Position numbers and translations under genes: made by a program
Shown here: in pieces, positions 1-7,455 of the stretch
How the letters are laid out: every line of letters begins with the position of its first letter
How positions within the stretch are numbered: the stretch's first letter is position 1
The notes under the pieces: generated by a model
Database searches by the model: none
Told to the model about the DNA's origin: nothing
Seen by the model: the letters and a program-made list of their open reading frames with translations, nothing else
Origin: Clostridia bacterium
Lineage (GTDB): Bacteria; Bacillota; Clostridia; Christensenellales; Aristaeellaceae
Assembly: GCA_017447185.1 (NCBI GenBank)
Contig: JAFSOC010000028.1
Span: 62,001 to 126,000, forward strand
Length of the DNA stretch: 64,000 nucleotides
Reading direction: 5' to 3'

Positions 1-131
1 TCCCGCTTTTCCAGCGCCGGTTTCACCATCAGGGCCTTCTGCCCCCGCTCTTCATAATTGTACTGCACCATGATTGCGTTGGCTGTCTTCGACGAGCCCA
101 TGGCGCCGTAGCGGAAATACAGTTTCGCCAT
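1..131 (-). CDS. tdk: Thymidine kinase, N-terminal fragment (runs off left edge)
   Basis: Only the first 43 codons lie in the window; the gene continues beyond base 1. The N-terminus reads MAKLYFRYGAMGSSKTANAI, in which GAMGSSKT is the P-loop characteristic of bacterial type II thymidine kinases, which phosphorylate thymidine to dTMP with ATP. A GGGAGAAGG Shine-Dalgarno sits about 5 bases before the ATG at 131. It starts 15 bp after cdd on the same strand, so the two are probably one transcript of pyrimidine salvage genes. The zinc-binding C-terminus cannot be seen. Confidence 0.85.
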   Translation of the reverse strand, partial: MAKLYFRYGAMGSSKTANAIMVQYNYEERGQKALMVKPALEKR

Positions 132-146
132 TTTTCCTTCTCCCGA

Positions 147-566
147 TTACTTCAGATATTCCGGTCCGAATCCGACCGGCAGCAGGTCTTCCAGGGTCAT
201 TTCCCGGTAATCCTCCGGCGTCCGGGCCAGCAGCACCGTCATTTCCTTTGGATTGCAGAATTCCCGCATTACCTGCCGGCAGATACCGCAGGGCGACGGA
301 TAGCTCAGGTTTTCTCCCTGCATCCCGGCCACAATGGCAATCGCGGCAATCTTCCGTTCCCCGCAGGCTGCTGCGTGGAAAATTGCATTGCGCTCCGCAC
401 AGATCCCGGCAGGATACACCGCGTTCTCCACATTCACTCCGGTATAGATCTCCCCGGACTCTGCCAGCACCGCGGCGGAAACAAAATACCCGGAATAAGG
501 AGCATATGCATTCTTCTGTACTTCCAGGGCCCGCCGGATCAGTTCCTCCCGGTTCAGGTTCTTCAT
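147..566 (-). CDS. cdd: Cytidine deaminase
   Basis: Predicted 139-residue cytosolic enzyme that hydrolyses cytidine and deoxycytidine to uridine and deoxyuridine. The zinc site is clear: CAERN with Cys56 and the catalytic Glu58, and PSPCGICRQ with Cys93 and Cys96. The length matches the homotetrameric family. I chose the ATG at 566 over the upstream in-frame start at 626 because GGGAGAAG lies just ahead of it and the extra 20 residues match nothing in the family. It is co-directional with tdk and divergent from deoC. Its leader contains the heptamer repeat at 623-654. Confidence 0.93.
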   Translation of the reverse strand: MKNLNREELIRRALEVQKNAYAPYSGYFVSAAVLAESGEIYTGVNVENAVYPAGICAERNAIFHAAACGERKIAAIAIVAGMQGENLSYPSPCGICRQVMREFCNPKEMTVLLARTPEDYREMTLEDLLPVGFGPEYLK

Positions 567-622
567 CTGTCTTCTCCCTGTTCTCGTTTTCCAGCAGATA
601 TTCACATAAAGCTGATTACCGG

Positions 623-654
623 CCACTGATCACTGACTGCTGATCACTGACCAC
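623..654. repeat. Degenerate tandem heptamer (NNACTRA family)
   Basis: Read on the plus strand the units are CCACTGA TCACTGA CTGCTGA TCACTGA CCACTCT, an exact 7-base period with CTGATCACTGA recurring at 626 and 640. It lies between the cdd start and the divergent cdd/deoC promoters, so it is probably transcribed in the cdd leader. Relatives occur at 7434, 28127 and 44884. Confidence 0.7.
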
Positions 655-658
655 TCTA

Positions 659-664
659 ATTATA
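659..664 (-). promoter_or_regulatory. Probable -10 of the cdd-tdk promoter
   Basis: Perfect TATAAT on the minus strand, about 95 bases upstream of the cdd start. No good -35 was found. It lies back to back with the deoC promoter. Confidence 0.5.
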
Positions 665-682
665 CCCAACTTTCTGCTTCTG

Positions 683-691
683 TGCTATACT
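683..691 (+). promoter_or_regulatory. Extended -10 promoter of deoC
   Basis: TGCTATACT (TG-n-TATACT) about 50 bases before deoC. The -35 region is poor. The 14 bases TGCTATACTGTCGG are repeated exactly in the glyA promoter at 25121. Confidence 0.6.
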
Positions 692-742
692 GTCGGTAAA
701 GAAAACATGATGCGCCGCCTGCCGGCCTGAAGGAGAAAAGAT

Positions 743-1426
743 ATGAATACAAAAGTGCTGACCAAGGAAGCCGTCGCCGGAATGATCGACCATACCAACC
801 TGAAAGCCACTGCCACCCGGGAGGACATCCGCCGTCTCTGCGACGAGGCAAAAAAGTATCACTTTGCTTCCGTCATGGTGAATTCCGCCTTCACTGCCCT
901 GTGCAGCGAACTCATGAAGGGCACCGGCGTGCTCGTGGGCACTGTCGCCGGTTTCCCTCTCGGCCAGATGTCCACCGCGGCCAAGGTCTATGAGGCTGAA
1001 ACCGCCATTGCCGACGGCGCGGACGAAATCGACTATGTAGTCAATGTTTCCGACGTAAAAGACGGAAAATGGGATCTTGTGAAAGATGAAATGACAAAAA
1101 TCACCGACGCCTGCCATTCCCGCGGCGCCGGCTGCAAGGTCATCTTTGAAAACTGCTACCTGACGAAGGAAGAAATTGTACTCCTCGCCGGAATCGCCAG
1201 AGAAGTAAAACCGGACTTTATCAAAACATCCACCGGTTTCGGCACCGGCGGCGCCACGCCGGAGGACGTCCGTCTCATGAAGGAGACCGTCGGCGACGCC
1301 GTGAAGGTCAAGGCTGCCGGCGGTATCAGGGACTGGGCTTCCTGCAGGGCCATGATCGAAGCCGGCGCGGAGCGCATCGGCGCCAGCGCCGGGAAGCAGA
1401 TCCTGGACGAGTTCAAAGCGGAATAA
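743..1426 (+). CDS. deoC: Deoxyribose-phosphate aldolase
   Basis: 227-residue class I aldolase that splits 2-deoxyribose-5-phosphate into glyceraldehyde-3-phosphate and acetaldehyde, the last step of deoxynucleoside catabolism. The strand with KTSTGF (Lys161, the expected Schiff-base lysine) and the later KVKAAGGI phosphate-binding loop are both present, as is the N-terminal IDHTNLKATAT stretch. AAGGAG lies 8 bases before the ATG. It sits upstream of the nucleoside importer and near deoD and deoB, which supply its substrate. Confidence 0.96.
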   Translation: MNTKVLTKEAVAGMIDHTNLKATATREDIRRLCDEAKKYHFASVMVNSAFTALCSELMKGTGVLVGTVAGFPLGQMSTAAKVYEAETAIADGADEIDYVVNVSDVKDGKWDLVKDEMTKITDACHSRGAGCKVIFENCYLTKEEIVLLAGIAREVKPDFIKTSTGFGTGGATPEDVRLMKETVGDAVKVKAAGGIRDWASCRAMIEAGAERIGASAGKQILDEFKAE

Positions 1427-1485
1427 ACTGTTTCAAAGTGTCAAAAAAAATGTAATACTTTCGTCTTACTCTTCCCGACAAATTT

Positions 1486-1494
1486 TGGTATAAT
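1486..1494 (+). promoter_or_regulatory. Extended -10 promoter of the nucleoside importer
   Basis: TGGTATAAT about 57 bases before the binding-protein start, with no convincing -35. The short leader leaves no room for a purine or other known aptamer. Confidence 0.65.
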
Positions 1495-1550
1495 ATTTCC
1501 AGCGAACAGGCCCAAGCCTGGACAACCGAACAAATTAAGGAGGTTTTCCA

Positions 1551-2651
1551 ATGAAAAAGTTTTTAGCAATCCTGCTGGCAGCCATCATGGCGCTGAGCCT
1601 CTGCTCCGCTTTTGCAGATGACATCGCCTATGATGACATTCCGGATGAGATGACTTCCGATAACGGACAGTATCGCATCGCTTTTGTTACCGATGTCGGT
1701 CAGCTGAAGGACCACTCCTTCAATGAAGGTATTTATAACGGTGTGAAAAAGTATGCCTACGAGCATAACATCACTTATAAGTACTATCAGCCCGCCAACG
1801 GCGACCAGGCTACGGATGATGACCGTTACGACGCAATGAAGGCCGCTGTGGACGGCGGTGCCGAAATCGTTGTCTGCGCCGGGTTCATGGCCGGTTCCGC
1901 GATTGAAAAAGCTTCTGCCGAATTTGAAAATGTCAAGTGGGTTTATGTAGATGGCGGTGCCTTCGGCGCAAATACGGTTGGCGTTGCTTTTAAAGAAGAA
2001 CAGTGCGGCTTCTTTGCCGGCTATGCCTGCGTGAAAGACGGCTACACCAAACTCGGTTTCGCCGGCGGTGGCGGTGGAACCACACCTGCCTGCTGCCGTT
2101 ACGGATACGGATTCGTCCAGGGTGCTCAGGCTGCTGCTGCTGAACTGGGTGTTCAGGTTGAAATGCTGTATTCCTGGCTGTACGGTGGAAGTTTCAGTGC
2201 TTCTCCCGAACTGGAAACCATGCTGAACGGCTGGTATGAGAACGGCACTGAAGTTATCTTCCCCTGCGGTGGCGCTATGTATCTGAGCTGCTTCTCCGCT
2301 GCGGCGGCCAATGAAGCATGGGCACTGGGCGTTGACTCCGACCAGGCCGGTGACTCTGAATGGGTCCTGACGTCTCCCCTGAAGGGCGTTGACGCCGCTT
2401 CCTATCTGATCCTTGGTAAATATTTCGATGGTCAGTGGGATGAAGTTGGCGGCACCTCCCAGATTTTCGGCACAGCTGAAGGCGCCATTGCGCTACCCAC
2501 CGCAGCTGAATCCTGGAGATTCTCCAAGTTCACCGTTGAAGAATATAACAAGATGGTTGAAGATGTAATCTCCGGCGCGCTGGTCATTGATGATGATTAT
2601 GCCAACATGAAGACCGAGTATGATAATCTGAAGATCACGATGGTTAAGTAA
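1551..2651 (+). CDS. BMP-family nucleoside-binding protein of an ABC importer
   Basis: 366 residues with an N-terminal signal peptide, probably cut after AFA near residue 22. There is a Cys in the h-region, but LSLC is a poor lipobox, so lipid anchoring is uncertain. The body begins IAFVTDVGQLKDHSFNEG, a hallmark of the BmpA/PnrA family of nucleoside receptors, followed by the two-lobed binding-protein fold (VKWVYVDGGAFG, GGGGGTTPAC). It should capture nucleosides outside the membrane for the ATPase and permeases encoded next. AGGAGG lies 9 bases upstream of the ATG. A terminator follows, so it can be made in excess over the rest of the importer. Confidence 0.92.
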   Translation: MKKFLAILLAAIMALSLCSAFADDIAYDDIPDEMTSDNGQYRIAFVTDVGQLKDHSFNEGIYNGVKKYAYEHNITYKYYQPANGDQATDDDRYDAMKAAVDGGAEIVVCAGFMAGSAIEKASAEFENVKWVYVDGGAFGANTVGVAFKEEQCGFFAGYACVKDGYTKLGFAGGGGGTTPACCRYGYGFVQGAQAAAAELGVQVEMLYSWLYGGSFSASPELETMLNGWYENGTEVIFPCGGAMYLSCFSAAAANEAWALGVDSDQAGDSEWVLTSPLKGVDAASYLILGKYFDGQWDEVGGTSQIFGTAEGAIALPTAAESWRFSKFTVEEYNKMVEDVISGALVIDDDYANMKTEYDNLKITMVK

Positions 2652-2663
2652 TTGCGTTTTTCC

Positions 2664-2695
2664 AAAGGAAGGGCAATATGCCCTTCCTTTTTTTA
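2664..2695 (+). terminator. Intrinsic terminator after the binding-protein gene
   Basis: 12-bp stem AAAGGAAGGGCA / TGCCCTTCCTTT with a 3-base loop and a run of T. It separates the binding protein from the ATPase and permease genes, which have their own promoter just downstream. Confidence 0.88.
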
Positions 2696-2702
2696 CATTC
2701 TC

Positions 2703-2711
2703 TGGTATAAT
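2703..2711 (+). promoter_or_regulatory. Extended -10 promoter of the ATPase-permease genes
   Basis: TGGTATAAT directly after the terminator and about 44 bases before the ATPase start. Confidence 0.6.
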
Positions 2712-2754
2712 TAAATGCAGCAATGTGAACACAATTTTAAAGGGGGCTGCCGAT

Positions 2755-4317
2755 ATGGAGGAACGCCGTCCGGAAACTTCCGAATATGTGATCGAGATGA
2801 TCCATATCACAAAAGAGTTTCCCGGAATTATCGCAAATGACGATATTACCCTGCAACTGCGCAAAGGAGAGATCCATGCGCTGCTGGGAGAAAACGGCGC
2901 GGGCAAGTCTACGCTGATGAGCGTTTTGTTCGGTCTATACAAACCTGAAAAAGGCGAAATCCGGAAAAACGGGCAAGTCGTCCAGATCAATGATCCCAAC
3001 GACGCTACCGCCCTGCATATCGGTATGGTGCATCAGCATTTTAAGCTGATTGATGTGTTTACTGTTCTCGATAATATTATTCTCGGCGCAGAAGATACGA
3101 AACTCGGTTTCGTTTCCAAGAAGAACGCTCGGAAAAAGGTTTCGGAACTGAGTAAAAAATACGGCCTGAAGGTAGATCTGGATGCGAAGATTGAGGATAT
3201 CACCGTCGGGATGCAGCAGCGCGTGGAAATCCTGAAGATGCTGTATCGGGACAATGAAATCCTGATTTTCGACGAACCTACGGCCGTACTGACGCCCCAG
3301 GAAATCGACGAACTGATGCAGATCATGAAAAACCTGGCGGCTGAAGGAAAATCCATCCTGTTTATCAGCCATAAGCTAAACGAAATCATGGCGGTTTCCG
3401 ACCGGATCACTGTCCTGCGAAAAGGCGAGTACGTCGGCACAGTCAACACGGCTGATACAAATAAGGAAGAACTGTCAAGAATGATGGTCGGCCGTCCCGT
3501 GCAACTGGAAGTCCAGAAAAAACCGTCTGAACCCAGAGAAGTGATCCTGGATGTCAGCCATTTCTGTGTGCCCAGCAAGCTGCATTCACGCAATGCCGTA
3601 AACGATGTAAGTCTTCAGGTACGGGAAGGTGAAATCGTCTGCATCGCCGGAATTGACGGGAACGGGCAGACGGACTTTATCTATGGCCTGACCGGACTGG
3701 AAAAGAGCAACGGCGGAAGCGTAAAAGTCTGCGGACAGGATATTACGCACCTTTCCGTGAAAAAGCGCGGAGAAAATATGAGCCATATCCCGGAAGACCG
3801 CCATAAGCACGGTCTGATCCTGGATTTTTCCCTCGAACAGAATATGGTACTACAGCGTTTTATGGAGCCAGAATTCCAAAACGGCCAGTTCATTCGCTTC
3901 GGCGCAGTACGGGAATATACAGAACGGCTAATTGATCAGTTCGATGTCCGTTCCGGCCAGGGACCTATCACCAAAGTCCGTTCCATGTCCGGCGGAAACC
4001 AGCAGAAAGCGATTGTTGCCCGGGAGCTGGATCGGAATAAGAAACTGATCATTGCCGTTCAGCCGACCCGCGGCCTGGACGTTGGCGCAATCGAGTATAT
4101 TCACAGTCAGCTGGTAGAACAGCGGGACGAAGGAAAAGCTGTTCTGCTTGTCAGCCTTGAACTCGATGAAGTAATGAGCCTGCCAGACCGTATCCTTGTC
4201 ATGTATGAAGGCGAGATTGTCGGTGAATTTAATCCGAAAGAAACCACCATCGAGGAACTCGGCCTGTACATGACCGGCGCCCATCGGCAGACAAAAGAAG
4301 GGGTGACAGGAGAATGA
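2755..4317 (+). CDS. Nucleoside ABC importer, double ATP-binding subunit
   Basis: 520 residues with two fused nucleotide-binding domains. The first has Walker A GENGAGKST at 45-53 and IFDEPTAVLTP as Walker B. The second has the degenerate P-loop GIDGNGQTD near 299-307 and the signature SGGNQQK near 412. One intact and one degenerate site is normal for the sugar/nucleoside (RbsA/YufO-like) class. I chose the ATG at 2755 because AAAGGGGG precedes it; an in-frame GTG ten codons earlier has no ribosome-binding site. The stop overlaps the next start (ATGA), which indicates translational coupling. Confidence 0.93.
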   Translation: MEERRPETSEYVIEMIHITKEFPGIIANDDITLQLRKGEIHALLGENGAGKSTLMSVLFGLYKPEKGEIRKNGQVVQINDPNDATALHIGMVHQHFKLIDVFTVLDNIILGAEDTKLGFVSKKNARKKVSELSKKYGLKVDLDAKIEDITVGMQQRVEILKMLYRDNEILIFDEPTAVLTPQEIDELMQIMKNLAAEGKSILFISHKLNEIMAVSDRITVLRKGEYVGTVNTADTNKEELSRMMVGRPVQLEVQKKPSEPREVILDVSHFCVPSKLHSRNAVNDVSLQVREGEIVCIAGIDGNGQTDFIYGLTGLEKSNGGSVKVCGQDITHLSVKKRGENMSHIPEDRHKHGLILDFSLEQNMVLQRFMEPEFQNGQFIRFGAVREYTERLIDQFDVRSGQGPITKVRSMSGGNQQKAIVARELDRNKKLIIAVQPTRGLDVGAIEYIHSQLVEQRDEGKAVLLVSLELDEVMSLPDRILVMYEGEIVGEFNPKETTIEELGLYMTGAHRQTKEGVTGE

Positions 4318-5609
4318 AGAAAGAGTATTTCTTCCAAAAAGACGGCGTCAAAACCATACTGGCATCCCTGTTGTCCATTGTCATCGGCTTGCTGGCCGGA
4401 ATTATCATCATTTTGATCGTCGGCCTGACCAATGACTCCATTGTACCATCCAGCATCTGGGACGCAATCCGGCTTGTTGTCTTCGGCGTGTTCAACAAAG
4501 GCCGTGACGCAGCCACTGGTGCACTGATGTTTGGATTTAATCCCACCTTCTTCGGCAATATGCTGTTCCGTGCAATGCCACTGATCCTGACAGGTCTTTC
4601 CGTTGCGGTTGCTTATAAAACCGGCCTGTTTAACATTGGCGCTCCAGGACAATACCTGGCCGGAACCTGTGCGACGCTCTTTATCGCACTGAGTGTTCCG
4701 ACTTCTACCATCCCTGCCTGGCTGGTATGGATCCTTGCTTTCCTGGGCGGCATGATCGCCGGCGCCCTTTGGGGGTGCATCCCCGGCCTGTTGAAAGCAT
4801 TGCTGAATATCAACGAGGTCATCGCCTGTATTATGACCAACTGGCTTGCCGCAAGCCTGGTCACCTGGGCTTTTGATATCAGTAACCTGAAAAACGTCCT
4901 GGAAGGGACAAAAACAGGATATATCTATAAGACCTCCACCATCATCAACGATATCATGGTTGACGGGGTACAAACGATCTCAGGTGCAAATATTCCGGAA
5001 GGCGCAACAGTTCTGGCCACGCGAGGCGGAGTTGTTACACCGAAGCTTGGACTCGACAGCATCTTTACCGGCAGCCAGGTTAACGTCGGAATCTTGATTG
5101 CAATCCTGTTAGCCGTTCTCTTCTACATCATCATGGAAAAAACCACCCTTGGCTATCAGTTGAAGGCCTGCGGTTCCAACCGGCATGCTGCGAAATACGC
5201 CGGCATTATGGATAAACGGAATATCGTCCTCTCCATGGCGCTGGCCGGTTCTCTGGCCGGTGCGGCCGGTTCCCTGTACGCACTGAGCGGTAATACCGAA
5301 TTTTTTTGGACCACCTATCAAAGCCTGCCAGCAGTCGGATTCACCGGAATTGCTGTCGCCCTGCTGGCCGTCAACAATCCAATCGGCGTGATTTTCTCCG
5401 CCATGTTTATGTCCCTGTTGAATATCAACGGGCAGCAGTTGACAAACCTGACTGCTTATAATGAATACATTACCGACGTCATCATTGCGGTGATTGTTTA
5501 CCTAGCTGCCTTCATGTTGATTATCAAAATGTGGATCAGCAAAAAGAAAACGCGACCGAAGCTAGCTTCGCCAGTTGTTGCCAACAAATCAAAGGAGGTG
5601 CGGAAATAA
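4314..5609 (+). CDS. Nucleoside ABC importer permease (YufP-like)
   Basis: 431-residue polytopic membrane protein. It starts with a lysine-rich cytoplasmic stretch and a long hydrophobic helix, then carries the conserved YKTGLFNIGAPGQY block and the NEVIACIMTNW cytoplasmic loop of the BMP-system permeases. A hydrophilic insertion of about 60 residues follows the mid-protein helices. It overlaps the ATPase gene by 4 bases and the second permease gene by 1 base, so the three are co-translated. With its partner it forms the transmembrane channel. Confidence 0.92.
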   Translation: MKKEYFFQKDGVKTILASLLSIVIGLLAGIIIILIVGLTNDSIVPSSIWDAIRLVVFGVFNKGRDAATGALMFGFNPTFFGNMLFRAMPLILTGLSVAVAYKTGLFNIGAPGQYLAGTCATLFIALSVPTSTIPAWLVWILAFLGGMIAGALWGCIPGLLKALLNINEVIACIMTNWLAASLVTWAFDISNLKNVLEGTKTGYIYKTSTIINDIMVDGVQTISGANIPEGATVLATRGGVVTPKLGLDSIFTGSQVNVGILIAILLAVLFYIIMEKTTLGYQLKACGSNRHAAKYAGIMDKRNIVLSMALAGSLAGAAGSLYALSGNTEFFWTTYQSLPAVGFTGIAVALLAVNNPIGVIFSAMFMSLLNINGQQLTNLTAYNEYITDVIIAVIVYLAAFMLIIKMWISKKKTRPKLASPVVANKSKEVRK

Positions 5610-6640
5610 TGGCGTTTCTTATTCGGCAGACACTTATTTATGCTGTTCCTCTGATGATTGTCGCACTAGCCGGCGTGTTTGCGGAGCGCAGCGGTATCAT
5701 CAACCTAGCCTTGGAAGGCATGATGATCTTTGGTGCTTTTATCGGCGTGGTCTGTATGAACGTAATGATGAGCCTCGGCTGGTTTGACGCTGTAAAAGCT
5801 TCCGGAAACCTTTGGGGCGCACAATGGTATCTGCTGCTAGCCATGCTTGTCTCCGCCCTGGCCGGGAGCATCTTCTCCCTGCTTCTCGCTTTTGCCGCGA
5901 TTAACCTCAAAGCGGATCAGACCATCGGCGGCACCGCGCTGAACATGCTAGCGCCCGCCATCGTCCTGTTCCTTGTCCGGATTACCGCCAAGCAGAACAA
6001 CTTGCTTCTTGCAAGCGGAGACTCCGCCACATGGTTCATGATCAAAAAATCCATGTGGGGTTTCGACAAGAGCTATAAACTCAGCGTTCTGGGAGATGCT
6101 TTCCTGAACAAAGTTTATCTGACCACATATTTTTGCATCTTCCTCTTCATCGTCCTGTCCATCATCCTGTATAAAACAAAGTTCGGCCTCCGGCTCCGTT
6201 CCTGCGGTGAAAATCCCCAGGCTTCTGCTTCCCTTGGCATTAACGTTATTCGCATGCGCTATGCCGGCGTCATGATTTCCGGTGCTCTGGCCGGCCTGGG
6301 CGGCTGCGTCTTTGCCGTTACCACCGCAAACTGTTCCGCCAACGGTGATGTGGCCGGCTTTGGTTTCCTGGCCCTGGCTGTTATGATCTTCGGCAACTGG
6401 AAACCACTTCCGATAGCCCTGGGCGCCCTGCTGTTCGGCCTGTTCAAGTGCATTGCGGCGTCCTATGCCACCTTGGATATCAACGGCGACGGTGTCTTTG
6501 CCCTGGCAAACCTGGGAATCAGTAGCCACCTCTACCGGATTCTCCCTTATCTTGTCACGCTGATTGTCCTGGCCTTCACTTCCAAGGCGTCTCGTGCCCC
6601 GAAGGCGGAAGGTATCCCATACGATCCATCCAGACGATAA
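5609..6640 (+). CDS. Nucleoside ABC importer permease (YufQ-like)
   Basis: 343-residue membrane protein with about eight to nine hydrophobic segments and the family block ERSGIINLALEGMMIFGAF near the N-terminus. I chose the ATG at 5609, which overlaps the preceding TAA, because AAAGGAGG lies 8 bases upstream; the longer frame from 5531 would sit inside the upstream gene. It pairs with the preceding permease. deoD follows after 26 bases, so import and base release are probably coupled in one operon. Confidence 0.92.
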   Translation: MAFLIRQTLIYAVPLMIVALAGVFAERSGIINLALEGMMIFGAFIGVVCMNVMMSLGWFDAVKASGNLWGAQWYLLLAMLVSALAGSIFSLLLAFAAINLKADQTIGGTALNMLAPAIVLFLVRITAKQNNLLLASGDSATWFMIKKSMWGFDKSYKLSVLGDAFLNKVYLTTYFCIFLFIVLSIILYKTKFGLRLRSCGENPQASASLGINVIRMRYAGVMISGALAGLGGCVFAVTTANCSANGDVAGFGFLALAVMIFGNWKPLPIALGALLFGLFKCIAASYATLDINGDGVFALANLGISSHLYRILPYLVTLIVLAFTSKASRAPKAEGIPYDPSRR

Positions 6641-6666
6641 AAATGATTAAACAGGAGGTTTCCCCC

Positions 6667-7371
6667 ATGCCTATTCCCACCCCGCATATCAACGCCCCGG
6701 CCGGTGCGTTTGCCGATACTGTCCTGATGCCCGGTGATCCGATGCGTTCCAGAATGATCGCCGAGAAATTCCTGGAAAACCCCGAACTGGTCAATAATGT
6801 CCGCGGAATCCAGGGCTATACCGGCACCTATAAGGGAAAGCGCGTTTCCGTCATGGCCAGCGGAATGGGCTGTCCTTCCATCGGCATCTATTCCTATGAG
6901 CTGTTCAAGTTCTACGATGTGAAGAATATCATCCGCCTCGGCTCTGCCGGCGCCATGAACAAGCATGTGCACCTGCGGGATATCGTCATCGCCATGAGCG
7001 CCTACAACAATTCCTCCTACCTGCAGCAGTTCGGTTTCCACGGGGACAACGCTCCCTGCGCGGACTACGAACTGCTTCACCGGGCGGTGGAAACCTCAAA
7101 GGAACTGGGCCTGCCCTGGCATTGCGGACCTGTCTTTACCTCCGAAGCCTTCTACGGTGAAAGCAGCGATGTCAACGCCCTGCGGAACCTGAACATTCTG
7201 GCCGTGGAAATGGAAGCGGCCGCGCTCTATATAAACGCGGCGCTCACCGGCAAACATGCCCTGGCCATCTGCACCATCTCGGACAATACCATCACGGGAG
7301 AGGAGCTCTCCGCCGAAGACCGCCAGAACAGTTTCCTGGATATGATCCGCCTCGGCCTGGAGATTGCCTGA
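6667..7371 (+). CDS. deoD: Purine nucleoside phosphorylase, DeoD type
   Basis: 234 residues, the usual length of hexameric DeoD enzymes, which split purine (deoxy)nucleosides with phosphate into base and (deoxy)ribose-1-phosphate. Visible motifs are MPGDPMRSRMIA near the start, RLGSAGAM (phosphate and ribose pocket), GPVFTSEAFYGE, and EMEAAALY in the ribose-binding region. I chose the ATG at 6667 because CAGGAGG precedes it; an in-frame ATG 24 bases earlier would put that site inside the coding region. It is last in the importer operon and followed by a strong terminator. Confidence 0.94.
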   Translation: MPIPTPHINAPAGAFADTVLMPGDPMRSRMIAEKFLENPELVNNVRGIQGYTGTYKGKRVSVMASGMGCPSIGIYSYELFKFYDVKNIIRLGSAGAMNKHVHLRDIVIAMSAYNNSSYLQQFGFHGDNAPCADYELLHRAVETSKELGLPWHCGPVFTSEAFYGESSDVNALRNLNILAVEMEAAALYINAALTGKHALAICTISDNTITGEELSAEDRQNSFLDMIRLGLEIA

Positions 7372-7392
7372 TCCCTTCCCCATTGTTTCCAA

Positions 7393-7423
7393 AAAGGGCT
7401 GCCCTTCCGGCAGCCCTTTCTTC
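7393..7423 (+). terminator. Intrinsic terminator after deoD
   Basis: 11-bp stem AAAGGGCTGCC / GGCAGCCCTTT with a 5-base loop, followed by a T-rich tract. It ends the nucleoside importer operon. Confidence 0.88.
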
Positions 7424-7433
7424 ATCCCAAAAT

Positions 7434-7453
7434 CTAATAACTAAAAACCAAAT
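7434..7453. repeat. Degenerate tandem heptamer (NNACTRA family)
   Basis: Plus-strand units AATCTAA TAACTAA AAACCAA, period 7, immediately next to the stop codon of deoB (minus strand). Confidence 0.55.
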
Positions 7454-7455
7454 AT

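Noticed and set aside
1495-1550. Purine or deoxyguanosine riboswitch before the nucleoside importer
   Set aside because: The leader is about 55 bases with no three-way junction; too short for these aptamers.
3649-3675. Defective second Walker A (GNGQTD) in the nucleoside importer ATPase
   Set aside because: Asymmetric, degenerate second sites are normal in this class of double ATPases, so it is not evidence of decay.
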